Assembly (NCBI GenBank): GCA_033557465.1 | Contig: CM066034.1 | Coordinates: forward strand, 984,227,637 to 984,291,636 | DNA length: 64,000 bases | From: Ichthyophis bannanicus | Taxonomy: Eukaryota > Chordata > Amphibia > Gymnophiona > Ichthyophiidae | Direction of reading: 5' to 3' | Shown: piece by piece, positions 10,218-21,900 of the stretch | Layout: each line of letters opens with the position of its first letter | How positions within the stretch are numbered: position 1 is the first letter of the stretch | Made by a program: the position numbers and the translations under genes | The notes under the pieces: generated by a model | Database searches by the model: none | What the model saw: only the letters and a program-made list of their open reading frames with translations | What the model was told of the DNA's origin: nothing

Positions 10218-10555
10218 TGGGGGAAAAAGGGCCCCTGCGAGGTTAAAGGACCGGATTGCCAGCTAAACAGAAAAAAAAAAAAAGAGCACGAACGCTAGTC
10301 ACGAAGGACAAAAACAAAAAATAGACCAGACTCGATACCGGTGTACTGAGCCCGAGGCGGGAAGGGGAACCGGCAAAGCCGAAAAACTAATTTCTGACTT
10401 TTATCAACTTTTTCCACGGGGGAACTGGGACAACGTTCGTTGGGCTCCGCGGAAAAAAGGAGACTGAGCAAGAGGGCACCCTTGGGCAGGAAGAGGACTG
10501 CGCATGCGTGGTAGCATGTCCCAAAAGCTTTCTTCGAAAGCTGGGGATTTGCTCC

Positions 10556-10618
10556 GCATGGGGGCTCCGTCGATGTCACCCATATGTGAGGACAGACTTC
10601 CTGCTTGTTCCTGGAGAA
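10556..10618. repeat. Right inverted terminal repeat of DIRS copy A
   Basis: The segment has GGGGCTCCGTCGATGTCACC, then CATATGTGAGGACAGACTTC and CCTGCTTGTTCCTGGAGAA. It is the counterpart of 30776-30841 (B) and 16442-16509 (C). Confidence 0.8.
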
Positions 10619-11511
10619 TGCTATAAACGTTAGGCCAACCAGGGATACAAGCTTCTATTTGAGGAGTCATGGAAGCAGTGAACTCCTCAGCATCTACAGT
10701 TTGCATGGCCTACACCATATTCAGCGGTTAGTATCTAGGGCATTATTTAGCACCCCACAAGTGTCTGATTATAGACATTAAAAAATGGCATGTTTAATAA
10801 TTCATGATTAGTTGCACCTTCCCACTGGATAAAGTCATAAACAAAGCCTCTGCTATTAGATGCAGTTCATTTAAGAACTGATGTAATACATGTTAGTTGT
10901 AAGTGTTTAGATTATGATTGAAAGCACCAAGAAGAAAGGATGCCTTTGTTTGAGGACAGTATGCAGTTTAACTGCTTCTCAACCATTTTCATCCTCTGGA
11001 AGCCAATAAAAGGCCAATGGTACCATTGTTAATATCATTCTATATACCCACATGTGAATGCCCCCCTGACTTACGATGTTTTATTGCCAAGGGGGAACAA
11101 ACATTGTGCCTCCCTATGGTGCCAGAATGCTTATCCAGCAGCAAGCCACAACCAGTCATAAATCAGTGACTTACAAAGCCACAGACACTTGCTGCCAAAA
11201 CCCCTTACAGTCATCACCATTAATTTAATGCAATGATTCATGGAAACGATGTCTAGAATGTACCCAGGGCAAACATGTGGAAGGAATTCTGGATCTAATA
11301 AAATCCAGCGAAATTAAATGTCTGTCTGAAAGATGAATGCTAAGGGCCAATGCGAAAATCAGACCTGCTTTTTATAGTTTTTTCTTCTGAAACAGTTATC
11401 TACTTACTCACAAGTAGCTGTGAAATCAGTAATCAAAATGGCCCACAGAGAAGGAACAACCGATAGCTGATGCAAGCAGGAGTTTCACTGTTGCATGAAA
11501 GCCACTGCAGA
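10619..11511. other. Unassigned spacer between DIRS copies A and C
   Basis: AT-rich sequence with no long frame and no repeat motif I recognise. It is probably host intron or very old repeat. Short open frames near 10625-10740 exist on both strands and are not convincing as exons. Confidence 0.5.
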
Positions 11512-11524
11512 AAGCACAGTTACT

Positions 11525-11600
11525 TACCTGTAACAGGTGATCTCTGGGAACAGCAGGAATAAGTCTTCACATATGGGTACGTCGGTACCGACGGAGCCTG
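11525..11600. repeat. Left inverted terminal repeat of DIRS copy C
   Basis: It includes CTGTAACAGGTGATCTCTGG, GCAGGAATAAGTCTTCACAT and the perfect palindrome GTCGGTACCGAC. It is inverted relative to 16442-16500. The same terminus is at 57910-57985 (copy D). Confidence 0.85.
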
Positions 11601-11814
11601 CACGGGAATGCTCCCCAGCATTCAGAAAGCTTTGTGGTTATTGCCCCAGCAATCAGAAAGCTTTTGGGAGCATCCCACAGCGCCTGCGCACTGACTTCCC
11701 GCCTTTTCCACTTCTTCTCCTCAGTTGAGTTTCATAGCTGAGACAAAGGAGAGAAAGAGGAAAGGAAGATAGATAGATAGATACAACTCCTAGGGGAGGT
11801 GGGTGGGTTGTGAA

Positions 11815-11915
11815 GACTTATTCCTGCTGTTCCCAGAGATCACCTGTTACAGGTAAGTAACTGTGCTATCTCCAGGAACAAGCAGGAATAAGTCTTCACA
11901 TATGGGGACTCCCTA
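11815..11915. repeat. Internal complementary region of DIRS copy C
   Basis: GAAGACTTATTCCTGCTGTT followed by CAGAGATCACCTGTTACAGG is the reverse complement of the left end. It runs directly into CTATCTCCAGGAACAAGCAG, the reverse complement of the right end. In DIRS biology this segment bridges the two cDNA ends when the circle is made. Confidence 0.85.
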
Positions 11916-12833
11916 GCTATAGATGCCAGGGGGAGATCCCATAAAATGCGTGTCCCTGGATCAGGAGTGCATTTTCCACACAGGAATCTCCGGCATCCCA
12001 TGAGGGATGGAGGGTAGGAGTTGAGAAGAGAGGAGCTGTAAGGAAAAACAGCGAACCTAAGGACTACAGAAGAGGAGTCCTTGGTATGTATGATAAGTAT
12101 CATTAAAATTATTTAATGAACAATTATAATATGGAGCTTACCTACTGGATTGTAGGAAGTAGAGAGCGGGATGGAGTCTACTGGATATGCAGTAGCGGAA
12201 TCCTCAAGGTGACCTCACAGCAGTGAGGATGAAGGTCCAAACCTGGAATTAGCAGGAGACCCAGGTGTCAACTGGGGCAGGATAAGAACGGCAGGTCTTC
12301 AACGGAAAGCTTTATGGGAAAAGCTGAAAATTCTTTTAGGTACAGAGTCATTAACATTGAGGACTAAAAGAAGAAGACTGACCGATTTGGACAACTAGCC
12401 CAGTCCTAGAGGGAAGGAGGGGTATGGAAAGAAGCCCGTATTCCCAAGGAGAACAGATGTGTACTCAGAAGTAATGAAGATGTACACTGTCTTTCCTAGC
12501 TGGTGAGAGATAGGAAAGATATTGAAGCCTGACGCTTCAAGGATAGGGAGACTTAGGGCAAAGTGGAAGCTGTTAGCACCACAGCAATGGTTGTGTGCAT
12601 AAGAGCCCCCACATACTGAGGAACAGTATGAAAATATGGAAGCCCACTGTCTGGAACCTCTAAGAAGGTAAAAATTTTTATAGCATAGACAGTTAGGGAG
12701 ATAGTATGTAATACATATTGACCTATAAAAAGCCTCCCAACAGATACATATATATATAGGGGGATATATACCTATATATATGTATATTATGTGTAAAGAT
12801 TATATTTATATTTATATATATATATATGTGTAT

Positions 12834-12870
<37 letters not shown>

Positions 12871-14235
12871 GGGGCATCAATTATGCACACACAGCTTACA
12901 GACATATGTATGTAGATGCATATATAGAGATATATACATACATGAATATGAGTCTGAAGATACATGTCTACCACTAAGCCCCATAAAAACATTCACATGG
13001 GGAATGTGAAGGGGAAGATTCATCCAATAACAAGAGGGTGAAACCCACTTGACAGATATATAGAGAATCTATTTCCGTGGGCTAAGAGGATGCAGGAATG
13101 CAATCCAGTAAAATTACCAGGATGGTTGCGTGAAAAACAGAAGATAATATCAGTCTGTAAAGAGCAAGTCGGGAGTCCTTTAGAACTCTGACATGGTAGA
13201 TGGGTAGAAACGCACAGAGAAGATACCAGGAGGACCCACTGGAGGGACATAGGGGTATCATGCGTTACAAGTAGCCTTGGATATTCACGCAGAAAAAGCT
13301 TATATTCTGAATTACAACAGGAGACAAGAGGGTGTGGAGAATCCTCACAGTCATGGGAATGATTTATAAGCTTTTTTCTACTATATAGAATAGCCCTCAG
13401 AGACAAAGATCAATGCTCTGTAGCAAGGGCCCATAGTAGAAAGCTTCTCTGAAGATTGCAGAGAGCATTGTGCAGGAGAATTATGAGATAAAACTGACTG
13501 AAGTCAGGTGTGTTGCCACATCCTAGGAAAAGGAGATGGCTAGAAAGAAGATAATGTGAGAAGCCTAAAGTGAGTAGGATTATCCAAGAAAGATGAGGAC
13601 TAGCTTGGAATCACTACTGAGGCTAGACAAAAATTGTGGAAGATAGACTGGAACTTGTGGAAAAGTACCAGTAGTTCAATCACTGGAACTCCTGCATGCA
13701 CAGCAGCTGAAAAAGACAGCAGAGAGAATCTTCCTGTGCAAAACAAAGAGAAACAGACAAAGGGAGAGGAGATATTCCTGTCCCTGCCTGATGAGTTATC
13801 TTGAGAATGTATTCAAGGAAACAAAAAGTCTACACTGGAATGAAAGGCTAGAGAAGCTTTTCAGTATGGTACCACTCAGTCAGGGGAAACCCTGGATGAG
13901 AGGGTAGAGAAAACAGGTAATTGGAGGGTGACTTACCCATATGGCGAGTCAGCTGAAGGAAAAAATGTTCATGTTGGGACAGAAACTATCATGGGATAGT
14001 TGTAACTTCCCTTCTTGGTAGTAAGAAGAGGAGAATTCTGTAACCCATGGACAAGAATATCCTGACAGCTTAGCATACTGAAAAAGGAAAACCCCAGTGT
14101 AGAGCTTTAAGAAAAAAACAGTGAACAAACTTCTGCTAGGAAGAAGTTAACTGTAGATTGCAACCTTCAGAACCTATGGTTGCTGGGTATGCTCAGACTG
14201 GCTAGAGTTTGGAAAACCTCAGACTAGGAGGAGGT
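11916..14235. other. Conserved non-coding core of the gag-only DIRS family
   Basis: About 2.3 kb with no supported ORF on either strand. It aligns over its whole length with copy D (58265-59120, 59578-60160, 63231-64000) apart from insertions in D. Shared blocks include GACTGACCGATTTGGACAA and CAGTCTGTAAA. It sits where other copies carry YR, RNase H and RT. I see no residual YR or RT motif in it. Confidence 0.65.
12738..12965. repeat. TA/GATATA simple repeats
   Basis: Runs of TATATA and ATATATGTATAGA-like units. Copy D has a similar but shorter array near 59105-59140 and 59570-59690, so the array pre-dates separation of the copies. Confidence 0.9.
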
Positions 14236-14240
14236 GTCCC

Positions 14241-16170
14241 TTACTTGGGTACATCTGGATGATGGGCAGGAGAAGAATGAAACCTTCTTTTCTTAGGGAA
14301 AGAAGGTTTGGTAGGACATTTCCTACCTCCTGGGGAAGAAGGCGGCTTAGAATGGTCTCCAGAACCAGGGAAGTCAGTGGAGCAATGAGCAACCTGATGT
14401 AAAGCCTCCTTATTGAAGAGATTTTCTCCAGTACAAGGAGAATTACCCAGTGTGTGTTGTGCCCATCTGCTCAAGTCTGAAGCTTGGAGCCAGGCTCTAC
14501 GACGTGCTCCAATGGCAATAGCAGAGGATCTGCGAACAGACTCAAAAGAGTCTAGAGAAGCACGAGAAAGAAACCAAGATATATTCCGGCTATGACTAAG
14601 AAGCAAGGAATAGTCAGCAGCCTTAGGCTCTGACAAAAAAGGAGTCAAAAGAGATAATTTCTTTGTGACCTCCTGGAGTGTTAGACTCATATAAAATATA
14701 TAAGAAATAATTCTTGATGCCAGCATAGATATTTGTAAGGTTTGACGTCCAAAGGCATCAAGTGCTCTAGATGCACGACCTGGCGGATAAGAAGAATGCT
14801 TCTTCTTGCTTTTTACTTTCCTCATTGCTGATTCCACTACAATGGAATGATGGGGAAGTTGAGTCTTTTGAAACCCTGGAGAGGGGGGCACCTGATACAG
14901 AACATTAGTTGCTGTAGAAGGTGAGGGAACCCTTAAAGGTGATTCCCATATTCTTAGAAGAAGATCCTACAAAAAATGATGTAAAGGAAGCATTATATTT
15001 TCCTTTTCTGCAGGAGAGCCTTGGTTAAGATCACAGCTAGGGGATAGGAATAGCAAGATAGGTTGCCATATCAAGGAGAAATTTCTGAAAAGAAGGATCT
15101 CCAATGGGAACCATCCCTGGGTAGGCTAAAGTTGAAGAAGCAGCCTGAGCACCAGAGGATGTACTGGTCTGGTGCAGAAAAAGAACCCTACTAGATGGAT
15201 AGTGATACTGGCAGTCACGATTTGAGGCAGTTAGTACTGCATCGTCCATGCCAGGTATCGATTCCAAACTAGGCATAGAAAGGATCGATGGTACCGATGT
15301 AACTGCAGGAATCGACATCGATACCGATACCGGCAGCTGAGGCGGAGACGGTAATGTCATCGAGGCAGTCATCGGAGGCTGCTCAAGCGGTACCGAGGTA
15401 ACCAGAGAGTCTTGGTGAATATCCTCGGTACTGCGTATCCGGAAACGATAAGGGTCGGTTTCAAGACGCGTCGGTACCCAGTCATCTAGACTAGATATCG
15501 ATTCCAGACTCGGCATCGAAGGGAGCGAGTCTATCGATGCATGTCTAGAGGGCACCGACATCAGTGGTGGTATCGGCAATGCCGATACAGGAAAGTCACT
15601 CTGTGTCGTATCGATCGGTCCCGAAGGTACCGAGGACGCCAGATGACGATCCCTGGTGAAGAGTGGAACACTCGACACTGGTGCCGATGCCGGGGTATCG
15701 GTACCGCTCGAAGCGGATACCACCAACGAGCATGGCTCAGGTATGTTCTGTGAGGGGTGAGTCCCAGGAACAACCTGAAACCCCTGAGATGCTTTGGAGC
15801 CCGAAGACTCCCGCCGGGGTTTTAATGCCAATGGGGCCTTGAGGGCAAGACCGGAGCCGTCATCATGCTTGGCATGAGACCTACCACTCAAGGATTGGCA
15901 AGTCTTAACAGACTGTTTGTGGGTTACCTGATCCTGTAGAGAAGAAAAAACCGGTGCTTTCATTGCCGGAGTGAAAACAGTATCGAGGGAAACTCGAAAG
16001 AGGGAAGGTCTTCTCACAGTATTGCAGCCTGATGGTTCAGGGGAAAAAGGGTCAGGACCCAAACAGGTTAGACACCAGTTATTGGAGTCTAAAAAGAAAA
16101 CTGTGTTTTCACAGTGAAGGCACTTCTTAGGAGAAGAAGGCTCCATGATGAAGAGGCCTTGTAGGCCCAA
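14241..16170 (-). pseudogene. Gag-like protein of DIRS copy C
   Basis: The frame 16170-15037 (377 codons) starts MGLQGLFIMEPSSPKKCLHC. It has a cysteine cluster (CLHC, CLTC) like that of copy A, then a long Ser/Thr/Pro/Val-rich tract with repeated PSLESI-type blocks, and ends at DPSFQKFLLDMATYLAIPIP. That corresponds to DTRFLDFVRDMAKAL in copy A. After 130 bp of broken sequence, 14891-14241 continues with SPGFQKTQLPHHSIVVESAM, LDAFGRQTLQISMLASRI, RRRAWLQASDL and CTGENLFNKE, the conserved Gag C-terminal block. It was probably one frame, now interrupted by stops at 14891-15037. Gag is the only protein of this copy. Confidence 0.75.
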
Positions 16171-16441
16171 AAAGTTAAGACAGAAGCAGAGGGAAAAATC
16201 TCTCTGAATTTAAGAAAAAGAAAAAACCACCGGCGGTACCGGTGGCGGCGGGAAAAACAGCCGCGACCACAAGAAATGAAGAATTTAAAGAAAAAGGTTT
16301 CTGCGGTGACAGGAGGACGTCCTGCCGGCTCCGCAGAAAAACGAAAACTGAGGAGAAGAAGTGGAAAAGGCGGGAAGTCAGTGCGCAGGCGCGAGGGATG
16401 CTCCCAAAAGCTTTCTGATTGGATGCTGGGGAGCATTCCCG

Positions 16442-16509
16442 TGCAGGCTCCGTCGGTACCGACGTACCCATATGTGAAGACTCATTCCTGCTTGTTCCTG
16501 GAGATAAAG
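16442..16509. repeat. Right inverted terminal repeat of DIRS copy C
   Basis: It contains GGCTCCGTCGGTACCGACGT and CATATGTGAAGACTCATTCC, inverted relative to 11525-11600, and ends GGAGATAAAG. Confidence 0.85.
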
Positions 16510-16559
16510 TAATATTTGAGGTGCAACAATTTGCTCTACTTTAAATTGGAAGTTTATCT

Positions 16560-16965
16560 GCTATAGTAGTATAGGGGGTGAAGTACTTTTGTCCACTAAA
16601 GAAGAGTGGGACCTAGGCGTGGTTGTGTCTGATGATCTTAAAGTAGCTAAACAGGTAGAAAAGGCGATGGCAAAAGCTAGAAGGATGCTTGGGTGCATAC
16701 GGAGAGGAATGGCTAGCAGAAAAAAGGAGGTGATAGTGCCTCTGTATAAGTCTTTGGTGCAACCTCATTTGGAGTATAGTGTGCAATTCTGGAGACCGCA
16801 CCTTCAAAAGGATGTGAACAGGATGGAGTCGGTACTAAAATGATTGGTGGACTTCGTTATAAAGCATATGAGGACAGACTTAAGGATCTTAATATGTACA
16901 CCTTAGAGGAAAGGCGGGATAGAGGTGATATGATTTCTGTCATCATGTTTCTATGTTTAATTTAA
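16560..16965 (+). mobile_element. CR1 LINE 3' fragment
   Basis: The plus frame from 16589 encodes DLGVVVSDDLKVAKQ, ARRMLGCIRRG and VPLYKSLVQPHLEYSVQFW, the C-terminal end of a CR1-type reverse transcriptase. A frame change leads to AYEDRLKDLN and EERRDRGDMI. It ends in CATGTTTCTATG-type sequence at about 16945-16957, as CR1 3' ends do. It lacks everything upstream of this region and much of the 3' UTR. Confidence 0.85.
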
Positions 16966-17083
16966 ATATGTCTAGGACAGTCACCCATGTGGAGTGTGAG
17001 AGCAAATGCTGATTTAAGAAAAACAAAGCATAACACAGCTTTAAAAAAGTAAATAAAACCTTATTCTGTACAGGGATATTATT

Positions 17084-17098
17084 ATAATGTTTATATTA
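17084..17098. repeat. 15-bp target-site duplication of the Tx1/L1-type LINE, left
   Basis: ATAATGTTTATATTA, repeated exactly at 23054-23068. Confidence 0.9.
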
Positions 17099-17267
17099 GG
17101 GAGACCACGTGCTGCATGAGCGGGTAAGAGGTGTCTCTGCTCGCTCCGGGGCCACCCTGCTATTATTCGGCAAATAACCTGTGATTTCCCCGACGTCTTT
17201 TTCTACAACTACCTTGAGTGGAAGGGGGTGCGGTGGTGCCGATACTGGTGCACGCTTCTGCTGGAAT

Positions 17268-18120
17268 ATGCCTGCTACGCCGAGAAAAGAGAGGGAGAAA
17301 GTGCCGAAGTCCGGGACCGCGACTACGGCAGGCCCATCGGCGAACATGGCTGGACCCCGATCACCAGGCAGTGACAGCGTGGATTCAGGTCCCGAGGAAC
17401 TGGCGCGGGAGGTGGCCAAGCTACTTGAGCCCAAATTCGATTTGCTCCTCAGTAAGCTGGAGACAGTGGCGGCGGCACTAACAGACTGCACGCATAAGGT
17501 GGAGGAGCTCGAACACCGAGTGTCGGCACTTGAGGAGGAGGAGGGGAAGCAGGCCTGGGAGAGTAGCCGGTTGCAACAACAAGTGGAGGCCCTTCTCGGG
17601 AAAGTAGATGACCTCGAGAATCGCTCGAGAAGGAACAATGTGCGGCTAGTCGGCATCCCGGAGACTAAGACAGATGATCTGCTGTTGGATTTGGTGGAGA
17701 CGTGGCTGCCACGTGCGCTGGGTCTGGAGGAGCTAGTGGGGCCTATGAAAGTGGAGCATGTACATCGTTTGGGGCCCAGAACTGATCGCTGATCACCGAC
17801 AGCGGCCCAGAGTGGTTATCGCCCGGATTTTAAATTTTCATCATAAGTGGCTATTACTACAGGCCTTTCGCAAGAAACGTGATTTGATTTTGGATAATTC
17901 TGCAGTGCTCTTGTTCCAGGATTACTCGGCTTCAGTTGCAGCAAGGAGGAAAGAGTTCTCTCCGCTTTGTGCGACACTCTTTCAGCGGCATGTGCGCTTT
18001 ACCCTTGCTTTCCCAGCGATACTCCGTGTGCATCACGATGGGAAGCAGCATGTCTTGTCCACAGTAGCGGAGGTGAAGAGCTTCATGGATAAGATGGGCA
18101 TATCTGGAGCAGGCCCGTGA
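17268..18120 (+). pseudogene. LINE ORF1 protein (L1/Tx1 type), one frameshift
   Basis: The likely start is the ATG at 17268 (MPATPRKEREKVPKSG); an upstream in-frame ATG at 17181 exists. Residues about 70-135 form a coiled coil (KVEELEHRVSALEEEE, VEALLGKVDDLENRSRR), the trimerisation region. NNVRLVGIPE begins the RRM. After LGPRTDR a one-base shift near 17790 moves the frame, and the C-terminal domain continues to 18120 (RPRVVIARILNF, AVLLFQDYSASVAARRKEFS, VRFTLAFPAILRVHHDG). ORF1p is an RNA-binding chaperone that forms the LINE ribonucleoprotein. Confidence 0.85.
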
Positions 18121-18931
18121 ACGGGCCGGGAGTGGAATATGAACCGTGTTCGTCCAACCGGTGGCGGGAGATCCGGCGGTGGTGATTGCGGATCAGCGGA
18201 GTTTACTGATGGACTACTTCCCTGACAGTGGACTTTTGCGTTAAACTTATTTAACTGCCCAGCAGGACTGCGCTGGTATTGGGGAGTGGGATCGAGTGGC
18301 TGTTTGTGTGTGTTGGGGCTTGTTGGCTGGTTGGGTTGGGGTGGGTGTTTGTGTGTGGTGCTTATGTGAGGTGGGCTTGTTTCCTCTCTCTGCTACTGCT
18401 GCAGGTTGCAACTTGTAGTGTACATGTTTGGGGTGTGTGTTGGTGTATGTGGGGGATAGTTTTGTAGCCGTACTTTGCTTTGGCTGAGTGTGTGTGTCTG
18501 GGTGGTTACGTGTGTGTTAGTGGTGGTAGAGGGTTGAGGAGGGAGCTACTTTGGAGGTGATTCATGGGGTGTTATGGTTCCTGACTGGGAGGAGTGGTGG
18601 TGGGTGGGGCGGCCCTGTAGCGCACTGTGGTGGTCTCGGGCCTGGCAGGGGGGGGGCCAGGAGTGGTATGTTTGTTTTTTTTATCTGGGGAGGGGGGATG
18701 TGTGCAGTGGTGTTGGTTTTGTTGACTATAGGGTTGGGAGGGCTGGTGGGTGGGGGGGGGGAGGGTGGGAATTGGGGGCTATGTAGCATGCCATAATGGT
18801 GAATCCTCTTGGTGGGGGACAGAGAGCCAGAGCTGGAGGGGGAGGAGTGTGGGTGCTGGGGCTGGGCAGCACTCGCTCTGCTGGTTACACCTGTGGACGT
18901 TGGAGTGCTCCAGGGTAGGTAATGGGGGCTA
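18121..18931 (+). other. G-rich linker between LINE ORF1 and ORF2
   Basis: 811 bp strongly biased to G and T on the plus strand, with many GGG runs (for example 18590-18660 and 18730-18780). It has no credible coding. Such a run density could form G-quadruplexes in the RNA. Confidence 0.7.
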
Positions 18932-21900
18932 ATGGGGACTGATGTGGGCTTTGTATCATGGAATGTGGGGGGTCTTAACACCCCGATAAAGCGAACTAAG
19001 GTACTGCAGGCGCTACAGAAAGAGGGTGCTCAAGTGGCCTTCTTACAGGAGACGCATTTAAGTGCCTGTGAGCATGCCAAGCTTCAAAACAAGTGGGTGG
19101 GGCGAGTGTGTGCTGCGGCAGCTGCAGAGGGTCGGAAGAAAGGGGTTGCACTCCTATTTCATAAGAACCTTACTGTGGATATTTTAAGTGAGGACCCGGA
19201 TCCTATGGGGCGTTATCTCTGGGTGCATGCGAAAATTAATGGGGAAGAAATGGTTCTAGGTAATATTTATGCTCCTAATCAATCATGGCTTTTTCGAAGC
19301 TGTGGCTCGGAAGCTTGGTGGTTTACCGGACGTCCCGGTTATTCTAGCCGGTGACTTTAACGCCCCCCACGAGCCTGCCTTGGACAAATCTGCCCCAGGG
19401 GCAGGTGCTGGCAGTTGGGCCTCTAAAGGTGTGAGCTATCTTAGTCAGGCTAGTGGTTTGATTGATATTTGGCGGGTGTTGCATGGCAGTGAACGTGACT
19501 ATACTCATCTGTCTCGCGCGCACCAGACCTGGTCGCGCATTGACTATATGTTGGTGCGGCCGGTGGATGTTGGGAGAGTTCGGAGGGCTGAGATTCGCCC
19601 GATTGTGGTTTCAGACCATGCGATGGTGACTCTTGCCTGGGCCAGTGGCCGCAAGATGGGGGGTCGGTGGTCCTTCCCTCGGCATCTTTGGCACAGGGTG
19701 GATTTTCAGGCTTTTGTTCGGGAGCAATGGTGTGACTTTCTGAGGCACAATGAGGGGAGTGTCTCCTCGGTGGCAACTTTGTGGGAGGCCGGGAAAGCGG
19801 TAATCCGTGGACAGGTGATTGCTTATGTAGCGCGCCGACAGCGTCAGATCAATGCCGACTTGACACGGCTTATGAATGACCTGCAGGCGCAGAAGCGGGC
19901 TGCTACTCGACACCCACGGGGAGCGGCGGTGCAGGAATACCTTGCAATTCAACGGCGGGTGAATGACCTCCTTCAAGAGCGAGCAGTTTTTGACCTGCAA
20001 TACTATCGCCACCAGTTGTTTCGTTTTGGGAACCGTTCGGGCTGGTTGTTGGCATGGATGGTACGGGAGCGGCAGGGGTCTCATTTGGTAACCCGTATCC
20101 GCAATGAGCAGGGCGGGGTGCACACGGACCCCGCCGAGATAGCAGAGGTGTTCCACCGCTTTTATGAGCGCCTGTATACCCCGGATGGTGCAGACCTCGG
20201 ACAGGCGCAGGCCTTTTGGAATGGTGTGCGGCTGGATCAGGTGACTCCGCAGGAGCGGGAGATGCTGAACCAAGCGATCTCGGGGTCCGAGATTCAGTGG
20301 GTGATTCGGGACGGGAAGTTGCATAAGGCGCCGGGCCCTGACGGGTATGGTATGGAGTTTTATAAAATTGTGGAGAGTCAGGTTGTGCCCACTCTGGCAG
20401 CGGTGTATATGGAAGTATTGGAGGTGGGGCAGTTCCCACGGGATATGCGGACAGCGGCCGTCTCCTTGATACCTAAGGCGGGGAAGGATCCTGAGGATCC
20501 GGCCTCTTATCGGCCGATCTCGCTTATCAACGTGGATATGAAGATCCTTGCCTCGGTGTTAGCTCTGCGGGCGCAGGAGGTTCTCTCCCGTATTATTGGA
20601 CCTTATCAGGCGGGCTTTGTGCGTGGCAGAGCGGCAGCTCGAAACGTCGTTCAAGTACTGTTAAGTATGGAGCGGTGCCTTCAGGCCAATTGTCCTCTAC
20701 TGTTAAGCTAGCCTCGACGCTGAGAAGGCCTTCGATCGGGTTTTGTGGGACTATATGTTTGAGGCCCTGTCTCGGTTTGGTTTTGCGGGTCCCTATGTGG
20801 AGTGGATTCGGGCCTTGTATAAGGAGCCGCGAGCCTTTCTCATGGTCGGCAGGGAGCGGTCGGAGCCGTTCGTTTTGCGCAGAGGGACTCGCCAGGAGTG
20901 CCCCCTGTCGCCTCTCCTTTTCATTTTGCATTTGGAGCCGTTGTTGGTGAAGTTGATGGGCCACGGCGAGGTGACGGGAGTTGTTTGGGCAGCAGGGGAG
21001 TTCAAATTGAGTGCCTTTGCGGATGATATCCTGCTCTGTTTAACGAACCCGCAGATTTCTTTGGAGAGGGCGCTGCGCACTATTGAAAGTTTTGGGGCCT
21101 TCTCGGGCTTGAAGATTAATAAGACTAAATCTTTAGGACTGGATGTGGGGGGCAGCTGTCGGCGGACGTGGGGTGGCCCTTTTCCTCTGGTTTGGGCACC
21201 AGGGCAAATACGCTACTTGGGTATTCAGATCCCCGAGCGGATGTACCGCGTGAATATCTCTTTGTTGCTGGAGGGCACGGCTCGTAGACTGCGGGTCTGG
21301 CAGGCCCTACCATTGTCGTTGCGGGGCCGAATTGCGCTCTTCAATATGGTAGAGTTCCCCCGTTGGGCGTATGTGCTACGTCATGTCCCAGTGTGGCTGA
21401 CCCGCCGCGATTTGCGGCAGTTGGGCGGCTGTCTTTCGCGGTTCCTGTGGAGGGGCTGGAGGGCCCGCATCGCGTTGAACACTTTGCTGCAAGCCAGGGA
21501 GGATGGTGGTGCGGGGCTGCTCTCGCTTAGGTGGTATAACTTAGTGTGTTGGACGCGGATTATTCGGGACCTTCTGGGAGATGCCTCTGAGGTGGTACCT
21601 CTGGCCCTGCTGGATGAGATGGCAGCCCCATGGCACCGCATGACTTTGGTGCATGCTGAGCGGGGGCAACTCCCTGTGCGATGCCAACACTCAGTGTTCT
21701 GGATGGCCCTGCGTGCAGCGTGGGCGGCACTGTGCAGACATCGGGGGGGGGTAGTGGTAGTGGGGTGACGGATTGTTTGCCGCTTGGTGGGAATCCGGCC
21801 TTTTCGCCTGGGCTTGGGGCTGGGGTGGTGACGGCGTGGGCGTCTAAGGGAATACATTTGGTGGGTCATCTCAGGATGGAGACGGCAGCAGAACTAGATT

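Larger units (their letters stand above)
1..10618 (-). mobile_element. DIRS-like YR retrotransposon, copy A (left end outside window)
   Basis: On the minus strand the order is Gag (10217 to about 8298), RT start (about 8193 to 7853), RNase H and a methyltransferase-like segment (2890 to 2191), then YR (about 650 to the window edge). This is the DIRS order. The right end (about 10556-10618) carries the inverted terminal motif shared with copies B and C. Comparison with B shows that about 0.85 kb of the left end lies outside the window. Two LTR insertions (664-2186, 2914-7852) split it. About 0.7 kb of RT is deleted at about 2890. It is dead. Confidence 0.9.
11512..16509 (-). mobile_element. 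DIRS-like element copy C, gag-only derivative
   Basis: About 5.0 kb. Left end AAGCACAGTTACTTACC (11512-); right end about 16442-16509 with GTCGGTACCGAC, CATATGTGAAGACTCATTCC and CCTGGAGATAAAG. An ICR at about 11815-11915 joins the reverse complement of the left end to that of the right end, the hallmark of DIRS elements. AAG occurs at both borders (11512-11514, 16507-16509). Only Gag is encoded. The 2.3 kb where RT, RNase H and YR should be is non-coding yet shared with copy D. It probably moved using enzymes of another copy. Confidence 0.85.

Noticed and set aside
10625..10740. Possible small host exon on either strand
   Set aside because: Open frames of 30-40 codons exist on both strands with weak splice-like ends, but no family motif is recognisable.
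12723..12992. ORFs across the TA repeat
   Set aside because: Low-complexity Tyr/Ile translation of a simple repeat.
18562..18981. 139-codon Pro/Ser/Thr-rich minus ORF
   Set aside because: Antisense of the G-rich linker; composition explains it.
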